Source: Psilocybe azurescens (taxonomy: Eukaryota > Basidiomycota > Agaricomycetes > Agaricales > Agrocybaceae). From it: a stretch of DNA of 60,216 nt. The DNA lies in assembly GCA_023853785.1 (NCBI GenBank), contig JAJIRX010000769.1:1-60216 (forward strand), in the 5' to 3' direction. The number at the start of each line of letters is the position of its first letter. Position 1 is the stretch's first letter. The notes beneath the pieces were generated by a model, which was not told the DNA's origin, ran no database searches, and saw only the letters and a program-made list of their open reading frames with translations. Positions 1 to 11,478 of this stretch are shown piece after piece. The position numbers and the translations under genes were made by a program.

Positions 1-51
1 AAATGTACAAAAATAAATATACACGTATTAATGCCCGCAGCGGCACTTCTA

Positions 52-3000
52 TTAAATATCTAACAAATTAGAGCTCCCCTTGATGATATCGGCACCTTAG
101 ATATGCAAATTAGCCACCGTAACTATATAATAATAGATAGATACGACTTACCGATTTCACCAATGGCAAAGGCGATGGCTGAGCATACCGAAAAAAGAGG
201 ATCAGAAAACGATTAGATTGAACGACAGAGCTGTACTTCGTACCTTGAACGTGGGCTGACACATGGAGCGGAACAATAGAAACGTCTACCACGCGGAGGT
301 TGGAGGTGTTGTAAACCTGATAGAGCGTCTCAGAAAAGAGTCAGTTGGGATAAATGAGAGGGCACCAACTTTGAGTTTGGTGTCTACCACTCCACCATCG
401 GCGAAGGGAAGCATGGAGCAGGAGCCAATAGTGTCTATTGCATGCATTCATGTCAGTTACAGTATATAAATAACTAATGGTATGATGTTCACGTACGGTA
501 TACGGTTCCAATGGTGTTTTTGATGTAGTCTGAAAAATACGCAATGAGAATCCCAACACTTTCGTCAAATGTGTATAACGATACTGACTGGCAATCTGCT
601 CATCGGTCTGAACATCAGGGCCGGGAATACCTCAGTCGCTAAAAGAGAATGGCCGTGTTGAGTAAAAATTGACCAGGACTGGAGAAGCATGATTTACGTT
701 GCAGGAAGCTCTTCAACGGCTCAGTCTGAACAACACGACGATTCCACTTGAACATCTCCACCAGTAGACGGATATCTAAAGTAATTTGATCACTGAGTAC
801 CTGTTCAAGATATCTATTTCGGTAAACTGACCATATTCTTCCTCGAACAAGTGAGGATCCATAGCAGGGTTGTCGAGAGGATTGGTGGATTTGATGTGCT
901 AAAATAGAATGTCATTGATAAGCAACATTCTTCTCTCTTCCTCATCAAAACGACCACTCACAATTGTGCCACGAGAGAAAGGATTATTCAACAACGAAGA
1001 CAACGACAAGTATTTCTTTCCAGGCTGCGCGATACCCGGATAGGCGCGGCGGCCTGTGCAGGAGCGTCTCGCAATTCGCCTGTCCGTTCTTGACACTCTG
1101 CAGTTGGAGCTTGAATTGCTTCTGGTATAATGGGAGTATTTGTTGGCAGCGATGCCTTCTGCGAGGCTCTTCTCGAGGTCGGCGTAAATGGCTTGTGCGT
1201 TCGGGCTGATTTTGTCGAGGGGTAGCATGGACATCATGCTGAGCCCCATTCCGAAGACACCCTTACCCTCGGTCATGCTATTGTATTTTGTTAGATATAT
1301 GATCATACGAGAGGAGAGTTTATAGGGTCCTCACAAGAGCTGCATCTGCTTTCCGAGCTCAGCGGGATCGTGCAGACAGTCGAACGTAAGAACTTCGTCT
1401 TTCCTCTCCTCTCGGATTTCTGAAGAATAATCTTAGTAATCCTTTGCGTAGGCGGGTCGAAGAGATCTTACCAAAGGTCGCTCCTGCGTGGACGTGCTCC
1501 TGGATGTTGCTGCCTACGCCAGGAATCTCGAGCTTGACTGGGATATCAAACTTGTTCAGGACTTCTTTGTTACCAATACCAGAGAGTTCGAGGATCTGTC
1601 GGGCCAAGCATTGTTAATCCCCACCTGTACACCAAAAATTAGAGTCAAAATAGGTATGTACCTGGGGATCAATGATGGATCTATTCAGACAAAAAGTTAC
1701 ATGAGATCAGATTTACGGCGTCTATTACAGAGAAAGACTTACCCGGCGGACAGAACAACCTCCCTTGTAGCAAAGGCGGAGTGGGTGGCGTCGTTATGCA
1801 AAAACTGGACGCCAGTCGCGGTCAAAACGCCGTTAGCACCGGTGGTCGATTCGATTTTAGCCGCCCGCGCCAGTGTCAGGACAGTAAGATTCTTGCGATG
1901 GGCCACAGGTGCGTAGTACGCCTGAAGATTATTTAGAGGTTTAGAATCGAATTCTAATTCGGAAGATAACTGGGTTTTGAATAGAATAGCATTGGACGTA
2001 CGTTAGCGGCGTAGGTTCGGACGTGGGTTTGTGGGTCGATCGTCATTGGTGTCAGCCAGGTGCCTGTGTGCTGTTTGAAATATTAGATATACGCCAATGA
2101 GGTTATAACGTTGCATACTTTTCCAGAAGTCTAACGGGCGGAATGTCAGCCTCAGGCAATATTTTCATAGAAAGACGTGGATCATGCTCACGGGATCGAC
2201 TGCGCGCTGAACACCGAGGTTGGCCAGGGTCTATAACGATTGGCGGATTTAGCTTTCCATTTTTTGAGTGACAAATAGGTAGATTTACATCATGATAGGG
2301 TTTCTCCAGACCAGATTCGGTCACAACGTAGGCGGTGGTCAGAGGTCCTGAATTACGCTCAGTCAGTAAACCAGCTGAAGGCAGAAATAAGTATCCGCAC
2401 CGTCTGTGCCGTGAACCGAAAGATCATAGCTCATGGTCTCCTCCTTGACAGGGGAGGGACGAAGCGTTCGGATTTCATTTGGTATTTCTTGATGAGGTCC
2501 CAGTTCCATCCAGCATTTCCGAGCTTCTCAAAGGCTGGGTAGAGGACGGATTAATATAAAACACAAGGTCACGGTCGATAATACAAAGACTGACCATCGA
2601 GATCAGAAACGGAGGGCATGTGATACTGGAAGAAGTTGATTCCAGAGCTTCCTCCGAGTCCCTTGCCACTGGAGAGAAAGAACAGTCAAGGAAATATGCT
2701 GCGGATGTTCAGGATTCAGAACTCACCGAGGCCAGGGGACAGCCCTGTTGTTGGAGTGTGCTTGTGGTTCCTGATTGTTGAGCTTCAGTTTGGTGATCAT
2801 CGGACTTCGAGCTCTGCAGACTTACAGTGGCATAACCCCACTCATATTGCGGGTTTCCGAATTGAGACCCGAATGTAGCGGGGTCACTGTTTATATTATG
2901 CATTCAGCTGGCACGGAAGAAGCAAAAATAGATTTCATGGACTTACGGAGAGCGGGGTCTCCTAGATTCGCAGCACCGGCTTCGAGGACGAGGACTGATA

Positions 3001-3244
3001 CAGACTCGTCTTCTGTAAGACGGTTGGCCAAAACAAGACCCGCGGTCTAGAAGGGAGAAACGTCAGTTTAGACGCTTGTGGAAAGTGGAAGATCCTGTAT
3101 GAAGACTTACTCCTCCTCCTTAAAAGCGCATACAGTCGACCCGTCAGAAACGCACTACAGATAGCAAATAGACTTCGGGGACGACATACCGACGATCACA
3201 TAGTCGAAGGATTTTCCGGAAACTTGTTCGATGGTAGCAGACAT
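52..3244 (-). CDS. GMC-family FAD-dependent oxidoreductase
   Basis: A flavoprotein of the glucose-methanol-choline oxidoreductase family, which oxidises alcohols or sugars with FAD. The ATG at 3242-3244 opens the Rossmann strand (SFDYVIVG), interrupted by an intron and continuing TAGLVLANRL and VLVLEAGAANLGDP. The GMC hallmark GLGGSSGINFFQYHMPS is near 2600-2680, the second GMC signature (QILELSGIG) near 1600, and KKYLSLSSLLNNPFSRGTI near 1000. Both active-site regions are seen: HTIGSCSMLPFADGG, whose His codon is split by an intron near 440-510, and VSAHVQ at 240-260. At least ten short introns are needed; the last exon ends in TAA at 52-54. No signal peptide precedes the Rossmann motif, so a cytosolic or peroxisomal enzyme is more likely than a secreted aryl-alcohol oxidase. 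Substrate cannot be told. Family call is firm; exact splice sites are not. Confidence 0.9.
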
Positions 3245-4729
3245 TGTGGATGCAATAATGAGGAATGGTCTTTCCTATAACAGCCCGAAGTTGGCTTGTT
3301 ATATACGCTCCATTGCGCTTATTGTTGGAGTTTAATCAGAAGTCGAGGTTTACTTCACCCTGGTTCTTGTGCTAAGCAATATGTGTACAGGATGAATTCC
3401 GGCGACTCTGATACTGATCGTAGGAGTATCGGAGAAAATTAGATTTGACCAGAGTAATCGCAGAGTAAGTGGAGGATAAGAATCTAACTTGACGGTGTTG
3501 ACATAGTTTAGCATTGCGTCGAATGGGTTTGTCTCCGCTTATTTGGATCGCGCCTATAAGTACTGATCTCGCTGAGCGTCTAGATGCGCGGCCCTGTCCG
3601 CAGTTGCCCCTGCTCAATGATATGGATCTGAACCCAGGAAAGCACAATTAGTTGGCCTAGTACACGATTTTTCAAGTATGGAGATCTCCGGAAGACACCC
3701 AGTTGTTCCTCCGAGTCCGAGGCTCATAGACGTTTGGAGTTATTCGTGTCGTGTAGCTGCTTCCAGACGCGTGTAGGCCGTTTGGTCGAGAGTCGAGGCT
3801 CCAGTACAATTTTAATGACGAGAAGACAATCCGTTTTAAAGAAATTTTAGGGCTTCCTGGAGTAAACCAACCGGTCCTGTTGGTGGCTCCGAGCAAGTGT
3901 TTGATTTTGACTGAGAACTCCGCGTAACGATGCCAGCGGTGTTTGAATTCTTCGGCAATAAGTATCAAGTCGAGTGAACCGTCCTTCCGCTTTCTTCTTT
4001 CAATTTTGATCTCCATCCAGTCTTTAACCATTCCGACACTGATAGAACACCTTTTCTTCGGGTTGTCTGTACCAGCCTAAGAGTACAATTTTATTTCTTT
4101 TCTATGTCTCAATTTCATATATGGTCAACTTGGTTTAGGCCTTGTGCAAGTGGTTGGTGTTAGTACGAAGTTCAGATAGACTATATACACAGACCCACAT
4201 CTTTCGATTTTTCAAAATCTAATGTTGATTTGCAATTGATTTGAAATGAGTAAGGACAGCCCAACTGTGTCCTGACTTCGATTATAAGAGCTAATGCCTT
4301 GACTTGGACGAATCGACCTCAACAGTAGCATTACGACATACATAAAAGGTCTCTGTCTGCGACTAACAGTGTGCTGAGCGATCTATAAGGCCAAGTCGAT
4401 GAGCGATAGTGGCGCGTTGGCTGACGCGTTTAAGCGCGCTGGACAGGAACAAAGCTGTGCAGTTACATAAGCCCCATCAAGAGCAAGCTGGCAGTGTGGA
4501 CAATGACAGGTGTCCCCACACTCCTTTCTCATACAACCAAGGGTCCCTTTCTTATCCACCATATCCCCAGGAGGTTCCTTTGCACCACCACCACCTCTAA
4601 TACTACACAAAGGGCTCCCAGCGATTCTTCTCCTGACGAAGCAGGCACTTCAGGGTTGGTTCGTGGCGCATCTGGATTCTGGCACCTCCACATTCCTTGC
4701 TTCTCTTTTGTTATATATAATTTCCAAAT
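3245..4729. promoter_or_regulatory. Divergent intergenic region between the GMC and SH3/RA genes
   Basis: About 1.5 kb separates two head-to-head genes, so it should carry both promoters. A CT-rich stretch at 4520-4700 and an AT-rich TATA-like string (ttatatataattt) near 4710-4723 lie just before the plus-strand start, as expected for a fungal 5' leader. A minus-strand open frame of 119 codons at 3672-4031 shows no recognisable domain and is not called a gene. Confidence 0.4.
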
Positions 4730-5775
4730 ATGAGCGTAGACCCTCGAAGGCCAACGCGTCAGGATACATTTGACCTGCGGGATCAGATCCACGCAGACGA
4801 TGGCCAGAATCTCCATGCCCACGCAGACGCCGCCGCATTAAGTTACGGTACAGACGACGAGGAACACTCAGTTCTTGAAGACGACTCGGAAATCGACGAG
4901 GGCGAAGATATGTTTGAAGAGGACGTCTCGTCCACGCTTTCAATACCCAATGAGTCTATTGACTTTGATATGGTGTATGCGTTGCACAGTTTTGCTGCAA
5001 CAGTGGAGGGTCAGGCGAATGTTGTAAAGGGGGACAGTTTGTATCTTATGGACGACAGTAACAGCTATTGGTGGCTGGTACGAGTTCTCAAAAACCCAAG
5101 AAGTTGGTTACATCCCTGCAGAGAACATCGAAACACCATTCGAACGTCTTGCTCGACTAAACAAGCACCGAAATATTGAGGTACCTAATTTCTCGTGTCT
5201 ATACTCTGAAATGATTTTAATACTGATATCATCTTCATAGCTTGCTCTCCTACCCAAGCCGAACAAGTTGAACCCGGCATCGGTGATCGTGTACGCCAAA
5301 ATGTACAATTCCGCTCTGCGTCGGTCACCCCACCCCTCGCCGAACCAGTAGCAACAGTCGCACTAACAACAGGAGAAGCGTCCACTTCAACTCCATCCGC
5401 TTCCACCATCGCTTCATTCCCGGGCTCAAAGAAGGCGAGGTTGAAAACGAAGATGACGAGTGGGATACAGACGGTTTCGAGGAAGAAGATCTCGAAGTGG
5501 CGAATGAGCATATGTACATGCAGAGTATGGATGAAGACGAGTTTTCTTCGATGGACATGGATGACGGGATGCAGTGGGATGATTCTGTGGGAGAGGAAAT
5601 CCAGTTGAACGCCCCTGCTCAGACAGGTGGTGCTCCAATCCCGGACGCGTTGATGCCTGGATCGATGCGCGAATACCAGGAACAGCAGAGGCTTCGTGCT
5701 CAGCAACAAGAGCAATTGCAGCAGCAAGAAGAGCAGCTTGTCCGCCAGAAGATGCAGCAACAGCAACAGTTACAA

Positions 5776-5807
<32 letters not shown>

Positions 5808-8800
5808 AGCCTTAGCTCAACAGCAAGCCGCTCAACAAGCCGCTCAAACTCAACAACAATTGTCACAACAGACGCTTCGCACCTCCGGCTCTCGAGAGAG
5901 ACTGGCCCAGGACGCCGCTGCGCAGGGTCCGCGTCGCATCGACCCAGCAGAGGTCACCGAAACTCGCAAGATGACCGTTACGCCCACAATCGCCCGCGAA
6001 TCCGAAGACGGGCGCACAGGCCAGTACCTCCCCAGCATCGTCGTCGAGGACGAGCGAGCCAAGAGGATGCGCGACGACGAGTCCTCCCTGCTGTCCGACG
6101 AGTCCGCGAAGAAGAAGGCCAAGTCAAAAGAGAAGATGGCACCGCCCGTCAGCTCGGCGACGTACAACAAGCAGCAGGCGAAGCTGCGCAAGGATCCGTC
6201 GGTGAAGAGCGAGAAGACAGACACTGAGGATGAGGGGAAGGATAAGAAGAAGAAGGGCGGTGTGTTTGGGAACATCTTTGGCAGGAATAAGAAGGATAAG
6301 CCGAAAGACAAGAGCCCGTCCATTGCTTCTGTGGAGAGCAGTGAGTTTGTAGGACGGGAGTCGTCGGAGTCGAGCCGGTCTTCGAGCCATCGACCATCGC
6401 CTTCGGATGGTGCGATATCGCCCACGACTTCGACGGCTCAGCAGCAGCAGCAGGCGATCAGTCTGAGGAATACTGTTGCCGACATCCGCGCGGCGTCGCA
6501 GAACAATCAAGTTGCCCCATCGACTCCAGAACGCTCGACCACCCCTCAGGTCTCCACCCCTCAAGTCTCCACCCCTCAGGTCTCTGAGCATGCCAACCAG
6601 CTGCGGCAGAGAGACCAGCAGCATATGACTCCAGTACAAAGAATACCTCAATAGGTCGCCCTCCTCGCCACCGGAGGCCCAGCCTTCGTATGGCCTGCAG
6701 TCAGCATCGGCTGTCATGCTCAGTTCGCCGTTGTCAAGTTCCGCTTTGGGCCCTCCGACGTCGAGACCTCGTCCGGGGTCTTTAATTCTTACGAGCCCGT
6801 CTTCGAACGATGTGCAGGCGAATCTGAGCGTCATCCGGGTGTTTGCTGGGGAGAACTTGCAGACGGAGGCGACGTTCAAGACTGTTCTTCTCAACCCATC
6901 CACATCAGCTACCGATCTCGTTAGACAAGCCATCCAACGCTTCAGGCTGCCTTCTGGAGAGGACGAGAAGGACTATTATCTTATGGTCAAACAAGTCGAA
7001 GGGGGTGGCTCGACGGTGCTTCAGCCCACGGAAAACCCACTTGTAGTTTTCGAGACGCTTCTGGAAACGACGGAGCTGCCCAAGGTCAAAAGGAGCAGTG
7101 TTGGGAGTATCAGCTCGGTGTCCAGCAATCTCTCCATGCATCCTGCTATCAAGAAATTGTCAATGAACGATTTCACGGACGATTCGGCTGTCAAGTTCTA
7201 CTTGAACAGGAAAGGGGGCCATAACGCGGACGATGGCCTGACCGGACACGAAGGAGACGACACAATGGTCGCCGTTGATAGATCGCAGACGGAGTCGGAG
7301 ATGCAGCACAGTGGGAGCAAGTCACAGTTCCTGTCCGTGTCGACTTCCGGCGCGAACATTGCTGCTGAGCGATTCACGTCGCCCGCAACCCGGTTCGCGA
7401 TGCAGCTCGTCATATACGCCGAGGACCTCCCCACCGACATGGCCTTCCACCCGCAGACTGAGGCTATTGTGTTCAAGAACACGCTGACGGACCCGAATGC
7501 GCCTGTGCTTGTCTCGCCGAACCTGAGGCGCAAGATCTTCATGTTCCCGAAGAATGTGACGGTTGCGGAGGTTACAGAGATCAGCTTGGAGAGGTTTGGA
7601 ATCCAGGACGGAGTTATTGATGGTGGGGATGAGGTCGAGGATAAAACGACGAAGCGCAGGAGTGGTGGGAGAGTGCGATATGGATTGATGGTTAGCGTTG
7701 AAGGGCAAGGTGAATATTTTTTCTTCTTCTCTTCAGTTATGCTTACTTACCTTCTTTTTTTCTCTTCCTGGAGAACGCGAGTTATCGCCGTCCAGCAAAG
7801 TCATTGATGCATTCCCTCGCCCTCCGCTGTTCAAAGCGCCTGGTGGTCAGGCCACTGTCAACAAGCGCCGTTCTCTGGATTCCTCCCAGCTCCTAGGCTC
7901 GGTGGATGACGTCCGTCATGATGATCCTGTCTTCGTTCTCCGTCGTTCCACGGCTTACCGCAATTCTACTTCTCGAAAACGGTTCTCTGCGCCTCTAGAC
8001 GAAATTGCTCTCCAGCACTTGCACCGTGAATCGACGTCGAGCTATAACTCGGAGGCTGTCGCCGCCGTGGAGGAAAAAGGAAAACAAGTTCAAGCAACCT
8101 TCGAGGCAGGAGATTATCGCTGCCCAACGGGCGAAGCAGAGTGCTACGCAGAAGGCCATCGTGTCAGCGTCTTCTAATTCTGTTCGCGGGATGGACGTGC
8201 TGCTTCCCGGGAACGCGGTGCTCCGTAGTTCGCGGTATGAGACGGGTGATAGGATGCGGTATTCGTATGTCGGAGCCTGACGGCGAGACGTATGACGTTA
8301 GCGATATCATCGAAGAGGAATGGCGCGAGATCAACAATAACAATAAGAACGATCTGCTGGAAGGCGTGTTCATCCGCAATAAAGACAGGATTGGGGAGAA
8401 GCTTGACCGTGTGCTGCATAAGATCAGAAAGGGCAAGGGGCGGGAGAGGGATTATTCGTCGCTGTCGAGCGTCAGTGCGGATAGTCGGCCTTTGTCGACG
8501 CTTTCGGCGACACTGTCTGCTTCTGAGTATTCGGTGGATGATGGAGAGAGCCCGTCGCGCTCGGTTACGCCTGGTTCTGCGCCTTTGGCTTCGAAGATGA
8601 ATATGGAGAAGAGGGAGGAGCAGGAGACTGTGTCTCGCGCTACGCCGGTTGCGAATGCCAGTCCGGAGGAGAGGGCGATCAGTAGGCCAGGGACAACTAC
8701 ACCGACGGGCGGCCCTAGGATGAGTCCTTCCCCTGTGAACATGGGAAGCCGCCGCAATCCATCCATCGCGTCTATCATGTCTGTTAACTCAGGCGGCCGT

Positions 8801-9226
8801 GCTACGCCTGACAGGGGTACGCCCGTTCTCGCCCAGTCCAATCTGTCGCGTGTGGAGGAAGAGAAATCTTCGCGGGATAGGGCTACTCCGAATCGCCAGC
8901 AACAACAGCAACAGCAGCGCCGGGTCGTTATGCCGAAAGACGACTTTGGGCTGACGCAGATGATGTCTATCATTGAGTACAAGGCGTCGGTGCCCAACAA
9001 GCCGACGCCGCGACCGCATCCTGTTGATGAACTGTTGTTTGGGACGCCGTTGGATTTGAGGCTTTGCACCCTCAAGTGAGGGATATATATGCCGCTGGGT
9101 TCAAGCAGCTCGAGGAGATGGATAAGGTGTGTTTCTTTCTTTCTTTTGGGGATTCAGCTCTGAGTGTTGTGTTTCTGCTAGGTTCTTGATGATTATATTG
9201 GGAGATCTGTAGTGGGCGCTTTCTAA
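4730..9226 (+). CDS. SH3 (Bud14/Tea4-type) and RA-domain cell polarity protein, with frame changes
   Basis: Predicted cell-polarity or signalling scaffold. The ATG at 4730 starts an acidic N-terminus followed by an SH3 domain (MVYALHSF, then YWWLVRVLK and GYIPAENIETPFERLARLNK), a block typical of fungal Bud14/Tea4 proteins that recruit PP1 phosphatase to growth sites. Next come an acidic region, a poly-Gln tract, a basic Lys/Ser-rich linker, and at 6790-7110 a ubiquitin-like fold of Ras-association type (LSVIRVFAGENLQTEATFKT). A second beta-rich block lies at 7400-7690. An intron (about 7711-7770), a long Ser/Thr/Pro-rich tail and a last intron (9127-9181) lead to VVGAF and TAA at 9224-9226. 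The conserved protein switches frame at about 5090, 5433, 6640, 8075, 8250 and 9058 with no plausible intron. Most of these are explained by one extra or missing base in a short A or G run. Partner specificity is inferred. Confidence 0.75.
5691..5870 (+). repeat. CAR/CAA microsatellite coding for poly-glutamine
   Basis: A dense run of CAG and CAA codons inside the SH3/RA gene codes for a Gln-rich segment with about a dozen consecutive Gln residues in its core (about 5752-5805). Such tracts are length-variable and prone to form coiled coils. The antisense strand gives a spurious Leu-rich open frame here. Confidence 0.85.
6540..6585 (+). repeat. Three-copy 15-bp in-frame minisatellite
   Basis: The pentapeptide PQVST is repeated back to back in the linker before the RA region of the SH3/RA protein, ending in PQVSE. 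The DNA copies differ only at third positions. It probably arose by replication slippage in a disordered segment. Confidence 0.7.
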
Positions 9227-10327
9227 TTATTACATTCTTTTGCTTTACTTGTTATCATGATCATGCAACGCTCGTTTGTCTTTTTTTTCTCCTCGTCCTC
9301 ATCCTCGTCTTTTTTCTTTTCCCTTCGCTATTTCTGTAACTTGATACCAAACAACAACGACCTTTCTTCCTCTTGAAAATTGCAGCTGGATATTTTTTCT
9401 GCTATTTTTCAATTCTTTGGCTATTTCGACTGATCTACTAGTATATCTGCCGTTTTCAAATCTGACTATACATACATACATACATCGTGTTACTCGAACT
9501 TTTTGTCAGTATTTATATAATTATTCGCCGTTTTGTCGTTCGTTGAAGTCACTGCTAGTTAATAAGCATATAGGCTGCGGCTTCGAAGTAATGACGAACA
9601 CAGGCTGATGGTCCCTAATCAAGCGCTACGACGATGCTGGGTCCGGGTTTAGTCAACACGGGGAGGGTACTGGCTATGAGGATTCCCAGTACATGTGCTG
9701 TCGCGTTAATAGTGATTTCGTTAACGTAGGCATAGTTTATTACGGTGAGGTCCTGTAATAAAGATAACACCGGCTGTATGTCATACAGCAGAATGATCTG
9801 TTAACGGGCAAATTCTCTGTAAGGTATGTAGGTACTATGGCTGTTCTTGCCACGTTGGTTGTTTGTTTTTTGGGGACTGTAGGGGATATTGGTGGGGTGT
9901 TCTACATAACAGTGCTTGACCCAACGCTGTCCGTTATGTGGGCCGACACAGCTGCTTATCATTCGAGGCAGCGTCGAGACCTGGTACAAGCAAGCCTGCT
10001 CGGACTTCACAACTACGACGAGAACAGCTCAGTTGGGTTTTTTTGTAGGGTATCGGTCGGGTGTGGTGCAAAGCAGGGCCCGGTGCGCAATCCTTTCGGT
10101 AACATTTTTTCAAGCCGTAACAGACCATTTGAAGTGCTCGATGGGGTAGATTTTGGCCTACGACGCCAACATTGTGCCAATGTATAACGAGAGGACAGTG
10201 TATTGAGCATCTTTTGCGGGTGTAGAGTGTGTCGTTCTGAGGGATCTTGGATTTTCTGTTGTGATGATGGTGTTGAGAAGTAATAAGCAAGAGAAATCGA
10301 AGCATTGCTGAGCCGTGCAGTTAAAGA
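9227..10327. other. Intergenic region between convergent genes
   Basis: Roughly 1.1 kb between the 3' ends of the SH3/RA gene and the Rsa3-like gene. It begins with T-rich sequence suited to a 3' UTR (9227-9320) and has a short CATA microsatellite at 9470-9485. I see no conserved protein, RNA gene or repeat family. Confidence 0.5.
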
Positions 10328-11009
10328 TCAATTCAACACGACATCCATTTCATTGATTGTCGAATTATCATTAATTGTACTTGATAAACTGAAAACTTCA
10401 GCTCCAGAGGCTAACGAATCGATCAGCAATGCCAGACGAGATTTTCCGAGATTAGGTTCCTTTTCAATAATGATGAGTTGGTTTATTTGATGATATAAAG
10501 GTGAAAGAACGTACCTTGCGAATTTCTTCAAGGTCATCTCTAAAACCATCTGCGACGGAGGCCATCCAGAACTGGCGGAATCTGTCCTTCAGCTCTTGTT
10601 CTTTCTCTTGCGTATCCGCAAGTTTTTCTGCATTGCCTGAAGGAAGGAAAGAGGGCAAGGTAGCTGGAGGTGGTGAAGGAGACGGAGATAGCCTTCGAGG
10701 TACTGCCTGAGGCGTAGCCTTTTCTGTCTGCCTTCCTCTCGTTACAGTCGTCTTTTTCTCCTCCTCGTCTTCTGAGGAGCTGGATTCCGAAGAAGAAGAG
10801 TCTGAAGATGACTCTGACGAAGAAGACGACGATTCCGCTACTTGTGCAGCTTTTGGTGTTGGTGTTGGTTGAGAAATAGGTTTAGGCGGCGAAACCTCCT
10901 CGTCGCTGGATGAATCTGATGATGAACTAGACTCGCTCGATGATGCAGCTCTTCTTTTCTCTTTCGGTTTCGCTTCCTCGCCGGGGGGTCTTACTGCAGC
11001 TGGAGGCAT
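10328..11009 (-). CDS. RSA3: Ribosome assembly protein 3 homologue
   Basis: Nucleolar factor for maturation of the large ribosomal subunit. Two exons: 10515-11009 (165 codons) and 10328-10459 (43 codons plus stop), with a 55-bp GT-AG intron at 10460-10514, giving 208 residues. The first exon codes for a basic start, Ser-rich and acidic low-complexity tracts typical of nucleolar proteins, then DRFRQFWMASVADGFRDDLE, the start of the conserved Rsa3 C-terminal domain. The second exon finishes that domain (EPNLGKSRLALLIDSLASGA). The frame is clean across the splice, unlike most other genes here. The identification rests on the C-terminal domain; low-complexity length varies freely in this family. 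Confidence 0.75.
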
Positions 11010-11478
11010 TTTTGAGGGTTTCGCAGTAAGAATCTGAGATTAAAGAAAAGTCGCGGTCCGCGTAGGTGTGAGTGCACGTGCAGTGACAAAATTACGCTGC
11101 GCAGCTGGCGTAATTACACTACGCACCAACTTGGCGTGGTTCGAATGGCCGTGCAAACCCACCTTGGCAAGTCAGGTTGGCGTCGTGGAGGCATACCAAA
11201 CCGTCGGGGAACGCTGTACCATGGGGTTGGCCCTTCGGGATGACTCCTCTGTTGGCATCAAGCTCGGGACGGGACAGGGCGGGACCGCCTCAAATTCCAT
11301 TTGTAGCAAGGGGCGCATTAGCCGGTCATCACAAACCGAAAGAATCAATGGCGACGAGTCAACCGACTTCTGATGATTCGGTCGATGGACCTCAAGGTCT
11401 GAGGCCTAAAGTAAAAAGCCTTAAATAGTGTGCATCTGATGGGCATCTCTCCCCAACATACAGACAATTCCACCAGAA

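Noticed and set aside
3672..4031. 119-codon minus-strand open frame in the GMC-SH3 intergenic region
   Set aside because: No recognisable domain and no exon context; it lies where the two divergent promoters should be.
5185..5866. Long Leu/Val-rich minus-strand open frames
   Set aside because: They are the antisense of the Gln-rich segment of the SH3/RA gene and lack any domain.
9470..9485. CATA repeat as a telomere-like or regulatory repeat
   Set aside because: Only four short units; ordinary microsatellite.
11125..11150. ggttcgaat resembling a tRNA T-loop
   Set aside because: No acceptor stem, D-arm or anticodon arm can be placed around it.
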